Of a stretch of 64,000 nt of DNA, positions 14,901-26,377 are shown piece by piece. Where the stretch lies: positions 6,720,001-6,784,000 of the forward strand of contig CM056561.1 of assembly GCA_029721515.1 (NCBI GenBank). Direction: 5' to 3'. The DNA is from Synanceia verrucosa (lineage: Eukaryota; Chordata; Actinopteri; Perciformes; Synanceiidae). The position numbers were made by a program, and so were the translations under genes. The stretch's first letter is position 1; every line of letters begins with the position of its first letter. Below the pieces are notes generated by a model. The model had not been told where the DNA came from. It was given only the letters and a program-made list of their open reading frames with translations, and made no database searches.

Positions 14901-17900
14901 TCCTTTTGTTTTTCCACTCCTGCCAGACCTTTATCTTTTCCAATTGAATAACAAACATCAGGGCCTCTTCAGTGAAAAACACCTGATATAGCCATGGTTT
15001 CATCCCCAGCTATTTTGCACTGAAGATGACATGATGTCTGTTCTGTAAGTTGTCCATCATGCATCACTTAGCAGTAATACTGCAGCAGCCTGTAGTATAG
15101 ATCATGGACACAGGGATGCACCTGGAAGTAACTATTTTTACCACAACCAGCAAAAATAGTTATGCTTTCTCTTGACTTTGTTGCTTTTGGAGCAAAGCAT
15201 AATTTGCAATGCTTAATTTACAGCAATGTGTTGTCGTCGATCTGGATTCAGGTTGCACAAAATAAAGCGCTCATCTTCACATGACTTTATGGCTGACATG
15301 TTATTGTCCCTGTTCCAGCCATCCTAAGCATGTGTGGGGGTTGACGATGCACGGAAAAAAATAGCAGATATGGAGATAGTGTGCGTGTGTGTGGAGGACA
15401 GGAATAAACAGTGATGTAGATGTAAATATTTAGAGAGATATTCTCACTGTCAGACATTCCAGTGAATACAAACTCCTCTGGCATAGGTCTATAGGTTTGT
15501 AAAGTGAATCAAAACTGAGCCACTCTCAGTCATTCATAATTGGTACTACAATATCACCATTATTATTACCCTTTTCAGGACCGTAGGCAAAGTATTTAGA
15601 CAATGTCAAGAACAATTTGTTATTTATCCTAGCATGTTACGGAATATTTTTCTACAGCATTCAAATACATCTCACAACTTCAGGTTGTGATCAAACCAAT
15701 AAAACTAAGAATATGGGCATGGTTAAAATCAGTTCAAAAACAGTTCATAGAACATGAAACTCTGCACCTTTGTCGAGCACACACTGGCAAACAACCTGCT
15801 GTAAAAGTCTGCTGAGTGTAAAATGAGATATCATATCATTTAGCATGATGGCAGTGATAAAGGCAATCTCATCATGAGGGCAGTATGAATGATTTTTATT
15901 AGGTGTTTGTTTCTCATGTGCAAGTAAAAATGGTTTGCTTTGCTGGTGGAGCTTGGTCAGTAGTCACCAAAAACATCAGGATTTCAGGTTTATCAGCTGT
16001 CGTCCTGTGATTATTTAGCTTTGTATTGTTTAAAATTAGCTTGTAAACTGTCTGGTTGTCTCTCAAACAAAACCTCCAGAACTGCAGCACTTGACAAAAT
16101 TCTCAGCCAAATCTGATCTGGTGAAAGAAAAAATATGACCCACAGTCTATTTCATTTCTGCAGCGTGGTTCACTACCACAAATATAACATTATAAACAAC
16201 ATAGTTGATCTCTCTGCTTACCGTAAGATGAATTTACTCACTATGCTCATTTCAGGTTCATCATTTTCTGAAACAATATTTGAGTGTAGAGGCACCAAGT
16301 AAAAAAAAACACATATGTCTGTTATGATGTGAACAAGCTCTTCTGTGTCTGTCTGTTGTCTTTTGAGAAATTCCCTCCCACGGGCGCTGCAAAAAGCGAC
16401 TGTGACTAAACGCTATATCTAATTCTCTATGTGTCTTTGGCCACACAATAGATGAGTCATATTCTAAGGAAGTGAAGAGACCAGAAAAGCACTGGAATGG
16501 TAGAAAATGCTGTCATGACATCACCCTTTTGCTGATTAATGGGGTATCACTGTGTCTGTATTTAAACAATTTATGTGAGCAGAGGAGAGTCCCGCAGCTG
16601 GGATTATTTCCATGATAATATTTAAACAGAGCTGTCCTATACTCCACGTCAGGCCTGATATGCCCCCGTCAGCTGCACCTTCATGTCCTGATGGCTCACG
16701 CCCAGGTCTGGTCATGGCATTATGTGTATCTGTACATGTTAGCATTTGGCCTGCACATTAGGTCTTACAGATTCTTTTGTATTGCACGATAAGAGTAACA
16801 ATAGTCAATAAAACTTTGTGCTATTTTAACCTCAGTCTAAAATTTCTGCTTCCTTTTTCACTCTCTGTCTCTCTTTCTCAGGCAGTCGTGAAGCAGCGTT
16901 CGTCTACGCCATCTCCTCGGCAGGAGTGGTGTATGCGCTCACTCGTGCCTGCAGCCAGGGGGAGCTGAAGACGTGCAACTGCGACCCGCACAAGCGAGGA
17001 AGGGCAAGCGACGACAGGGGAGAGTTCGACTGGGGTGGCTGTAGTGATAATATCAACTATGGGATAAAGTTTGCCAAAGCCTTCATAGATGCCAAAGAGA
17101 GGACTGTTCGAGATGCCCGGGCGCTCATGAACCTGCACAACAACCGCTGTGGCAGAACAGTAAGTATGCAATGACAGAACCCTAAACCCTAACCCATCAA
17201 TTTACCTAAATAACAAAGGATATTTTTGACTGATCTCAGTGCAGTGCCATTCCCAGTAGCAATGCCTCTCGCTTTTTATTTGGATTCCAAACCAATGTGA
17301 GAAAAGACTCAATATTTGATCTGTGAAACCCTTTCATTTCCAAAATTCCTTCTATTCCTGCTGGGATGGTCCTGTAATGCACTGTTAGGAGTGAGGACAA
17401 GGTCTTTGTTTTTCCTTGTACAGATCATATTTTCAGTTACAGATCATATATTAATAAGTTAAAATATTAAAATATAAATAAAAATAATTTTGTTCACAGA
17501 AGTCCATATCACTTTCCAGGAAGTTTCTCCAGATCAGAGACTTCACTGACACCAGTTGTTAAAAGGGTCAGATGAATATCTGTGGGTCATACAGAGAGAA
17601 TTTGTAATGTTTTTTTTTATCTTTTACCTCCATTGTATTGGAGGCAGAAATTAAGTGGATATCGATGTTGAAACCTCAGCAGATGAAACATATCAAAAAA
17701 TATCTTAGTAGACTAGATTCCACTACAGGTGTGCTATATGAGAAATATGTTTTTATGAAGTTAGGTTAAACCAACTCTTTACAAACATTCCTCATTTAAA
17801 AGCACATATCACAATAGCTAATCCCTCTTCTCTCCATGTGTTCAGGCAGTGAAGCGGTTCATGAAGCTGGAGTGTAAATGTCATGGTGTGAGCGGCTCTT

Positions 17901-18387
17901 GCACGCTGCGGACATGTTGGATGGCCATGTCAGACTTTAGGAAGACCGGGGACTACCTGAGGAGGAAATACAACGGGGCCATCGAGGTGACGATGAATCA
18001 GGATGGGACAGGCTTTGCTGTGGCCAACAAAGCTTTCAGAAAAGCCACCAAAAATGACCTGGTATACTTCGAGAACTCTCCGGATTATTGTCTACAAGAC
18101 AAAACAGCAGGTAAGAAGAAGGTGGAGTTAAGGATGCAGACAGGCAGTTTCTCATGGGTGTTGATGGATTGACTGTGTTATGTTTTAGGAGTGTTATGTG
18201 TATGTTGTGTGTATGTTCATGCATGAATAGTGTGTTTGTGTATGTGAATGTCAGTTTGTGTGTGTGTGTGTGTAGCGGTAGTCAGATAACACAGCAGGAC
18301 TCCTGTGTGATGTTGGTGGAAGCTAATATCCTTATACCCTGAGGACATGGTCATTCTGTGACCACCTGACCTCTATCAGTCTCTGTC

Positions 18388-18421
<34 letters not shown>

Positions 18422-18845
18422 AATGTATATGTATTATATTTAAAAATACACACACAAGCACCCATAATGTGTCAGGGGAACTGTTAATCAACCTTTGCAC
18501 AACCTAATTAGCTATGACTGTTTCTGTTTGGTTGATATCTGTCCCACAAACATTTGCAGTATTAGATGCCAACACCTCCATCACTCAGAGGCTTTGTCCA
18601 GTCCTTCCTCATCCTTGCTCCCTTTGTCTGCCTCTCTCTTCGTCCATCCTCCCCCTCTTTCTCACCTTCCCAGTGGAATCCACAGCCCAGGGACACATGC
18701 AGCTAATTTTTTTTTTTAAATCACTTCTTTCTGTCTGTCACAGTCTCTCCCTCTCTGTCTGTCTGAACTAAGCGTAGCTGGAGGGCAGAGTGGGCCTCAG
18801 AGTGTGAGAGCCTGTCTGTCTGTCACGCTCCACTGTTCATTTAAC

Positions 18846-18900
<55 letters not shown>

Positions 18901-19954
18901 GTGGCTTCAAAGGGAGCAGTGGCTTGGGAAAGGCAGTGTAACTATAGGCCACTCTACCAACACTGCATAGTTGTGTGTGTGGGTCTGTTGTTCTATGGGC
19001 AGCTTGTTGTGATAGGTAGCAGTTCAAACAGGGAGCTTCTCACACAAATCACCAGCACTAATCTCTGTGGGGATGACATTCACATAAGACACAGACAATA
19101 TGCCAGTGCATTTGGTAATAGCCATGCTGCTAAACACTGTGCTGACCAGAAAGCTACTGTAGGTAAATCATGAAACCGTATGGAGAGCAAAAGCGAAACT
19201 AAAACTATGACAGGGCACAATTACATGGCTGCAAATTAGGGAAGAACTGCAGTGTGTCAACTGCAGTTACCAAATTGCAGGAGGCATAATGTGTCAGAAT
19301 AAGAGGCATTGTTGTTTTCCAATGAAAATGATTATGTAAAAATGATGATTCCCTCTCTAATTGGAAGTTATATTACAATCACAATACCAGTAGATATTAC
19401 ATTCAAAATTGTGAAGCCTTACTGCAGAATCACCATCGCTGGCATCAGTCAAATGAAATAACCCTCAATTCCATTGTATTGCATTGATTTATGGAGACGA
19501 GTAAACAGCAGCTAGACCGATGTGACATTACGACAAAAGGTTGTTAACCTGCCAATTATTTTCTTGATTGACTGTTTGGTCTAAAAAATGTCATGGTAAC
19601 GCAGGGGAACATCCTAAAATTATTTTTTGTCCACATTTGGCAATGAAGTAAAACATAAAAGACCAGATACTTGCTTTAATTACCTTTTGCTTTTCCTCAG
19701 CTAACTCTTTTATCCTCTGTGCAGGCTCCCTAGGCACGGCTGGGCGGGTCTGCAATAAGACATCACGCGGCACGGACGGCTGTGAGGTCATGTGCTGTGG
19801 GCGGGGCTATGATACCACGAGAATCAAGCAAATCACCAAGTGTGAGTGCAAGTTCAAATGGTGTTGTGCGGTGGAGTGTAAGGACTGCGAGGAAGCTGTG
19901 GACATACACACATGCAAAGCTCCCAAACGAGCTGAATGGTTGGAACAGACCTGA
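11743..19954 (+). CDS. wnt2b: Wnt2b, secreted Wnt ligand (5 coding exons, 391 aa)
   Basis: Secreted, lipid-modified Wnt ligand that binds Frizzled/LRP receptors to activate beta-catenin signalling. Coding exons are 11743-11924, 14415-14635, 16882-17159, 17846-18110 and 19725-19954; all junctions are GT-AG and in phase, giving 391 residues, the usual WNT2B length. The start ATG at 11743 has G at -3. About 40 residues precede a leucine-rich signal segment (CACLLLLLLV). Then come the WNT2-class start of the mature chain (SWWYIGALGARVICDN), an NCST glycosylation site, the Wnt signature CKCHGVSGSC with the serine normally palmitoleoylated by Porcupine (about residue 243), and the cysteine-rich C-terminal domain ending AEWLEQT. 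Signature and C-terminus fit WNT2B rather than WNT2, as does the mov10/rhoc neighbourhood. No frameshift or stop is present. Exact orthology (wnt2ba or another duplicate) needs a tree. Confidence 0.97.
11925..14414 (+). other. wnt2b: wnt2b intron 1
   Basis: 2.5-kb intron with no exon-like frame. Segments around 12650-12780 and 13510-13770 are of mixed composition and repeat-poor, the kind of sequence where first-intron enhancers are found. The second holds a CCTTTGATG string that matches a TCF/LEF core. This is suggestive only. Confidence 0.5.
14415..14635 (+). CDS. wnt2b: wnt2b coding exon 2
   Basis: Acceptor CCAG at 14411-14414, donor GTAAGT at 14636. Encodes the start of the Wnt domain, from YIGALGARV through HHRWNCSTLDRD to GRVLLR. 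The phase matches exon 1 (two bases carried in, one carried out). Confidence 0.97.
14636..16881 (+). other. wnt2b: wnt2b intron 2
   Basis: 2.2 kb of mostly AT-rich sequence. I see no exon, RNA gene or clear repeat family. Confidence 0.5.
16882..17159 (+). CDS. wnt2b: wnt2b coding exon 3
   Basis: Acceptor TCTCAG and donor GTAAGT at 17160. Encodes REAAFVYAISSAGVV through the DWGGCSDN block to NLHNNRCGRT, all typical of the central Wnt domain. Ends in phase 0. Confidence 0.97.
17160..17845 (+). other. wnt2b: wnt2b intron 3
   Basis: About 690 bases with no recognisable element. A short run of CCCTAA-like units near 17177-17197 is too brief to be a telomeric repeat. Confidence 0.5.
17846..18110 (+). 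CDS. wnt2b: wnt2b coding exon 4 (lipidation site)
   Basis: Acceptor TTCAG, donor GTAAGA at 18111. Contains CKCHGVSGSC, the site of Wnt acylation, then TLRTCW and DLVYFENSPDYC. Confidence 0.97.
18111..19724 (+). other. wnt2b: wnt2b intron 4 with CA/TG repeats
   Basis: 1.6-kb intron holding a TG run near 18250-18273 and AC microsatellites at 18389-18419 and 18849-18897. Nothing else recognised. Confidence 0.7.
19725..19954 (+). CDS. wnt2b: wnt2b coding exon 5 (C-terminal cysteine-rich domain)
   Basis: Acceptor GCAG; stop TGA at 19952-19954. Encodes GSLGTAGRVC, CCGRGYDT and the closely spaced cysteines (CECKFKWCCAVEC) that form the Frizzled-binding C-terminal finger. Confidence 0.97.
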
Positions 19955-21124
19955 GGACACGCCCCTTCGGCCCCCTGTAATGCAACCACACCCCTTACCC
20001 CTTTTTACGGGGCATCCCGTGGAACATGGCATTCTGGGAAAGTTTGTCCGAAAGTGCTCGGCGTCTCCGCCCTCCCCTGCCCCCACCTCGGTTCATCATT
20101 GCATGGCTTCTCTACCTGTCTGTGTGAAAGCACTAGAATTCAGTACCCATCAATATGAACTAACACCTGTTAGCCCCTGTTTGTGAATGGCTCTGTGACT
20201 GCACTGCTGGCATCAGATGATGAATGGTGAAACCAGTGAACACTTGGGTTTGGGTGAATTGGGCTTTTATCGAAAATTCAGTCCAAACAGCCTTTTTTTT
20301 CTAGCGTGTGGTTCTGGGTTAAAAATGGTTTGCTGCTTTCATGATGCTTTAAAGACACATTTTTACATTAACTGAGCCTTCAACGTATTCAGTATTATTA
20401 CAACAAGTTCATATACTCACATAACTTTCTTTCTTTTTTGGGAGGAAAATACACTTTTATCTACCAAAAAATACTTGGTTGGACTTTGGGAAATAGCCTG
20501 ACAAGTGCACTTTGAGAAGTGGACATCTAAGCGTAAGTTTGGCTCTGTGTGGCCAAACAGAAGTCCAAGCAGAGGACTATCAGAGGACCTGGAGATGGAC
20601 ACTAGATGAGTAAATGGACGGATGCATCATTGGGACTTTGAATGCAACTGTGAAAAAAAGCTGTTTAAAGTGATTTATTTAAATTGTAAAGTGTTGTTTC
20701 ATTTCTCATCTGCGGATGAGACTGCACTACATTGGCTGATATGAGGAGAGAGAAGAGCACTCCCATTATTATGATTATACTCTAGTTTTCAGTGTGGAAG
20801 ATGAAAAACTGCTGCTGAGAACAAAAAGAAGAAGAAAAGAAGATGGCAGGGACTGGACGGCCATTCAGTCACACATAACCACAGCATCAGACAGATTTCA
20901 CTTCTCTGCTCTCCAGCTTGCTTGTATAACATTGTGTATATTGCCTTATCTAAACAGATGTTCATATGAAATATATGGTGCATTAGTATGACACTGGAAT
21001 CTTTGTTTTTTGTTCAGACGGACAAATGCAGCGGTTGAAGGCAAGAAAGAGACTAGATGCAGACAGATAGTGAGAAAGTTCCTGTTGTACTGCTGTCATA
21101 ACCAGCCGTGTTATTCTCATCTCA

Positions 21125-21125
<1 letters not shown>
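19955..21125 (+). other. wnt2b: Probable wnt2b 3' UTR and flank
   Basis: Follows the wnt2b stop. The sequence is unique and AT-rich further down. I did not find an unambiguous AATAAA hexamer, so the 3' end is not fixed. Short open frames here are not conserved-looking. Confidence 0.45.

Positions 21126-21161
<36 letters not shown>
21126..21161. repeat. CA microsatellite
   Basis: About 18 uninterrupted CA units downstream of wnt2b. Confidence 0.95.
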
Positions 21162-21162
<1 letters not shown>

Positions 21163-21475
21163 CTCCTCATCGGCATGAGTTGAGAGACACTGGGGCAGTA
21201 ATAATACAATCTATGTCAGCAACAAAGGCTGATACTGTGTAGGTTGGGGTGTGGTGTGTTATATCAGTCAAGGGGAGGGGGAAGTGTTTGATTAAAGGCC
21301 CAACCTAAACCCCAACCCCTGCTGGCCTCATCCCACCCCTCGCTATGTGGAATTCCAGGTGGGTCCCAGGCTAATGACTAGATGGCGGTAATTACCCGGG
21401 GCTGTTGATAGCTGGTGATTGGACATGGTCGTGCCACAGAGGACCTAGTGTGGGTTCCTGCTGGGACTGCATTTA

Positions 21476-21507
21476 ATCAAAGGCTTCTTGGCCGGCTTAT
21501 CAAAGGG
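21476..21507 (+). promoter_or_regulatory. Paired TCF/LEF-type motifs downstream of wnt2b
   Basis: ATCAAAGG occurs at 21476-21483 and again, followed by G, at 21499-21507, about one helical turn pair apart and in the same orientation. They lie in a repeat-poor 250-base block that also holds a TAATTA homeodomain core near 21389. ATCAAAG is the core bound by the TCF/LEF effectors of Wnt signalling. Function is inferred only. Confidence 0.3.
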
Positions 21508-22059
21508 AATACTTTCCAGCAATCTTCTCTGCGTCAGCCCCCTCTGCTACCCAGACTCAGTCCAGTTCAGACTCAGCTACATTAGAGACTCCTGATAATG
21601 AGAGGGGATATTGCGCACGAGTGCAATCGTAAGATGAAAACCTGAAATGATACAGTTTTTATTGCATTTTTACTTGGCAAACTAGCAAACTTGTTTCTGT
21701 GAGGCCCTAACCTTATTTACTTCATTGATCAATATGCGTCCCAGTCTAAGACCACACCTCGGACCATGATTTGAAATGCTAACATCATGACACAGGAAAT
21801 GAAAGGCATCTGCCCTGGGAATAGCTTAATGCAGGGAGCAGACACAAAAGTAGACTTACCAGCTTAGACAAAAAACAAAGATTTGTTCTTCTGAGTGTTT
21901 TCAATCAATCCAGTCTCTTTCATGTGATTCTGCTTTATAACCCAAGTTTTAATGGAGCAATATCATATGATTAACTTTTCAGTCTACCAACCTCCGCATC
22001 GAGGACCCTCAACATCCTAGAGGGGGTCTTTTAATAGCCACAGGAGGCCCATATCGTCA

Positions 22060-22110
22060 GATAAGATAAGCTTTATTGTCCCTCAGAGTAATATTATCAA
22101 ACAATTCCAG
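22060..22110 (+). repeat. Retroposon 3'-tail fragment
   Basis: AGATAAGATAAGCTTTATTG followed by TCCCTCAGAG is the form seen at the 3' end of teleost LINE/SINE retroposons. Only the tail is recognisable. Confidence 0.4.
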
Positions 22111-23467
22111 TCATTTAAACTATTCCAGTGCAAGCTTCCTGTGGCAGAGTCTATCTGTGTCCTAGATGCCAGGCTGAGGGCATTCACAGGCAATCCATTA
22201 GTCTTTATTGCTGGCAGGCGGCACTGTGGGCAAAATAGGTTGTACTTACTGAACAGGGGTGTAAAGATACATCTATTTGGACTGATAAACCATACATTTA
22301 TTTAGTGTTCAACAATCTAACATCATCGATGCAAAGTGAAAACACTGATATGTGATATTTTTTTGATCACAATTTTGCTCAACATTTCTCAACTCTAAGT
22401 GCTCCAATAGAAACTCTCCTGCACAGAGTTTTGAAAAGAGGAAGTTATTAAACTGTATACTCTCGTACCATTTTTAGTGTGTGGTCGCTTTGATCAATAT
22501 TTTTTTATTACGTGCATCATGTCTGTGACATCACATCCTTTTCTGGGACTGTGTGCAGAGCAATGCTGTTGTTGCCTTTTGCGAGCGTACCTTTACCCTG
22601 ACGCACACATTGCTGCAGTATCTTTAGACTGTTAGCCATGCAGGCATCCCAATCATTTATTTAACATCATCACAGTTATTCTCAACTGTGTGTCACCTTT
22701 TTGAACACTTCTATATTCCCTCTCCCTCCTGTGTCTCTGACACTGTCAGTTAGATAGATTAGTTAGATTTATCAACCTTATGTTGGCTGTAATGCACGTC
22801 AGCCTGAGCCCAACAACCCTGAGAACAGAGGATAAACCACACTCTGATTACATACACAAACATGCATGCACGTACACACAGAGACACACACGCACAATCA
22901 AACTCACAAAGCCTGGAGGTACATGGGTGGAGCAGATTTCACAATCTAGACTGTGTGTGATTTGACTTCAACATCTAAAATCCATCTTGGACAGAGAGAA
23001 AAAAATGTAAGGCAGTGAGGAAGAAGAGTCACATGGATGGATGAAGGGGAGATTTAAATGTATAGGGTTACCTGCAGACCTGGCGGGCATGTTTATCAGC
23101 AGATCTCAATCTGAGCCAAAAGAACCGCGTTCCCCACAATTCATCATCATTACTTGCTCCGCCTGCCACATCCCTCTGACCACCTTGCTCCTGCCCCTTG
23201 CCTCTGATACAGACTTCTGTCTGTGGGAATCTAGCCAGAGACCCCAGCAACAATTGTGCTATAACATTCACCTTGGGGTGGTCCGGGTGTCAGCCATGCA
23301 ATCTGTTTTGTACACATATTCACCTGTACGTACCTGCAGGCTAGGATAGGACCCCCTCAGTGCCCCCTGAGCTCACCTATCACCTGTCTGGTAAAACACT
23401 CAGTATGTTAGCGAGGCTTTCTACTCTGTCACTCACTATTCGTGACCAGAAAATGCATGCAGACGCA

Positions 23468-23470
<3 letters not shown>

Positions 23471-23514
<44 letters not shown>
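23471..23514. repeat. TG microsatellite
   Basis: About 22 TG units. Confidence 0.95.
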
Positions 23515-23515
<1 letters not shown>

Positions 23516-25444
23516 GGGACGAGTTTACCCCTCAGGGCCAGCAGAACCTGGGTCATATTTTTTCCGGAGGTTGGAAGGGCAGTCTGGTCGAGGTCAGGGG
23601 TCATAAACTTTAGGTGTATCAAGGAGAGAACCACTGATCCGTAGCCTGTTTACACCTCCTAAACATTAACGGCTTGCTCATGTAGCTAAGCTCTTCTCTA
23701 GCAGGCCAGCAAAGGGATGAATTAATTCAAAAGAACACCTGCTCTGCTGGATTAAAGTCTGGCCTACATTGTAGCTGCTGACAGTGTCAGCTCTTCCATT
23801 CATCTTTCATCATCTCGCGCTGTCTCTGTCTGATGGGGATGGTGTCAGCCATTAGATATTAGGTGGCGCAGCTTTGTTGGAAGCAGTTTGGGTTGGGAGG
23901 CTGTGGGATCAGTAGGAGGTGCAGATTTATTAGGGAGCTCAGACTAATATTTACGTGACCCGCCGGGACCCAAGGGGGGTAGAGACGGACAGGGAGAGAA
24001 AGTATTAGTATGAATTGCAGTGTCTGCATTGTGAGGAAAAAGGGGATTATGACACATAACACTTATCTCCTGAGACCTGCAGCAAAACTAGTCTGTTTCC
24101 TGTTTTCAACCATATAATATCACAGCAACAACTGACGTTTTCTTCTCTGAGTAACTCTCACCATTAGTCCAACAGGCAGCAGGTTGCCAAATCGATCCTT
24201 TGATCTTGCAAGTTGCTGAGTAAAAGAATAAATGTGGACTTTTCCTAACAATTCCACATCATTGGCAGAGGAGTATTTCAGAATTCACTCTCCATTGCAT
24301 ATAAAACATTTCCGGAGCTCCTATAATTGCTCCAACAACTGACACATACAACCATATGCAGGTTGACCTCAATGAATTTTCAGTGAGAGAAAAGCCTGTG
24401 AGACTTGACACAGCACCAATTTGTCATCCCTAATTTATCTGTGATATAACTCACCGCTATGCCAGAAGTCAAGCTGAGCGTTGGAGAGCAGGATGTTCAG
24501 CAGGTTCGGCTCACAGGCATGAGCATTACAGGACAAAGAGTGCACAAGGTGTGGGCTGCGATGTGACAAGGTTTGCAAATGCATGTGACAGTGTGAGTGT
24601 GTTTATCTCCCTCCCTGTGTGGGAATTTACAGACACACCTCACAAGGCACAAACAACAGTGACCTGGAAAAATAGTCCAAATTCCACCAACATACCAGTG
24701 AATCTGGGGGTTTGGGCTGATAATACACACTGACACACACACACACACAGACAACGAGAGACAGAGGTGTGGGAAACAGGGGAGATACAGGGTCAGGGTC
24801 AAATGTAGGCCTCACAGGCATAGATACCAGTGAGTGATACCAGCTGACACACACTGATGCTGACACGAACAGTGATACCATGGCTACCTGAGTGACACTG
24901 ATAGATAGTGCTGAGCCAACCCAGTGTGCACACACAATCAAACCCAACCTCATCCCTGCGACTTTCACTTAGCATGTGCTCTGCCAAAGAGTTGTCTCCT
25001 TAAAGCTATGCCACAAGGAACTTTAAACGGTCTAAACACTGAGCAGAAAAAATAGAACATGGCCGTAGCTTCTCAAGTGTCAAATAGGTAAAAGGTGAAG
25101 GCAAGTGGTGGAGTGTCTACCTGTACTCAAACATGTTAACAACTGTGTGTTTATTGTTGCTTAGAGTGGAGAAGATGTGTTTACCACATCGCTGGAGCCA
25201 GTGATGCTCCCAGTCTCCTCCACTCCTCACCTTTAAAAACACAAACCACATAAGATGCACACAAATTCACTCGAATCCCAAACTCACAGCACACAAACAA
25301 ATACTCTCCATGTGGAATGTCTTGTTTGTGTTTTTGAGTTGCAGTTTCCTTCAAATTTTCCTGCAGATCTTCCCGGGAATAAACAGTATGGTCTTATTGG
25401 CACTTAGATTAGCCCAGACAGATTGTAGAATTTTGGGATTATCT

Positions 25445-26377
25445 TTACAGTTTTTCTCAGTCGCTTTGCTGCATTTCTCACATCACTCTTTACATTTGCA
25501 CAACAGTTAGTTCAACCTCCACAACATTTAGTCATTTGTGCTCATCATAGGAGCAGTTTCTTGTTCCTTCCAACAAATTTCAAATGATTTGGACATGCAT
25601 CGGTTGCTTTCATACGACTCCCTGGTGTTTTATAATATTATCATCTGGTTATGCCATGTCAGTCAATTAACTATACTTGTGAATAGTGAATAGTCATTCC
25701 CTGTTAGTCCTCATTTCATTGCTTGAGTCATTACATACAAAAATGTTGAACTAGTTGTCAAAATCTGTCAAGCAATTATTATACTTTTTATCTTTTATGC
25801 TTTTGTTCACAAAAATGTCTCCTAAATTGAACAATTTCTCTCAGATGAACCTCAGCTTTCACTGATGAGAAGGACTGTGTGAAGCAGCCTCGTGGAAGAG
25901 GAGTGAGGATGTGAGGAGGAAGGGGAAGAGGAAGAGGAGGCCACATTCAGAAGGATTCCTGATGAAATGAGGGCTATAGTTATGGATCAACTTGACTGTA
26001 GTTTTCAAATGTCTGTGTAAATAGTCTGTAGTGATGTCTTGACCATTCTCAGGTAGTTTCACAAAGATCTGACTTTTTTCTGCATTGGAAAACACTGACA
26101 TAGTAAACTGTCATAATGAAAACATGACAAAGCCATTTGACTATCTTGTTCATAAACATGGCGTCAAGATTTTTCATCTTGATGACACTGACACTTTCTT
26201 TGACATGAATACTTGCTTTTGAGAAATGAACTATCCATTTGAGAAAGTGACACACTTTTGTAGGTTATCCACTAGGTTTTGCAGTTTGTACTAATTGTTT
26301 TGAGAAATGCATAAACTGTTGTGCAAATGTAAAGTATGTTGTGAGATAAGCACCAAAGCTGAGACTGAGAAAAATGA
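25445..26377. mobile_element. Non-autonomous DNA transposon with about 60-bp terminal inverted repeats
   Basis: The left end (25445-25507) contains CTCAGTCGCTTTGCTGCATT, CTCACATCA and TTTACATTTGCACAACAGTT. The right end (26314-26377) reads as its reverse complement with scattered mismatches (AACTGTTGTGCAAATGTAAA, then GAGACTGAGAAAAA). The interior of about 800 bases has no transposase frame. The superfamily cannot be assigned from the ends alone and I could not settle a target duplication. Confidence 0.75.

Larger units (their letters stand above)
21162..25444. other. Intergenic region downstream of wnt2b
   Basis: No exon recognised. It contains the paired TCF/LEF motifs, a retroposon-tail-like stretch near 22060 and a TG microsatellite at 23471-23514. 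Short open frames are scattered and lack splice context. Confidence 0.5.

Noticed and set aside
17177..17197. CCCTAA-like units in wnt2b intron 3
   Set aside because: Only three imperfect units; too short to be an interstitial telomere or functional repeat.
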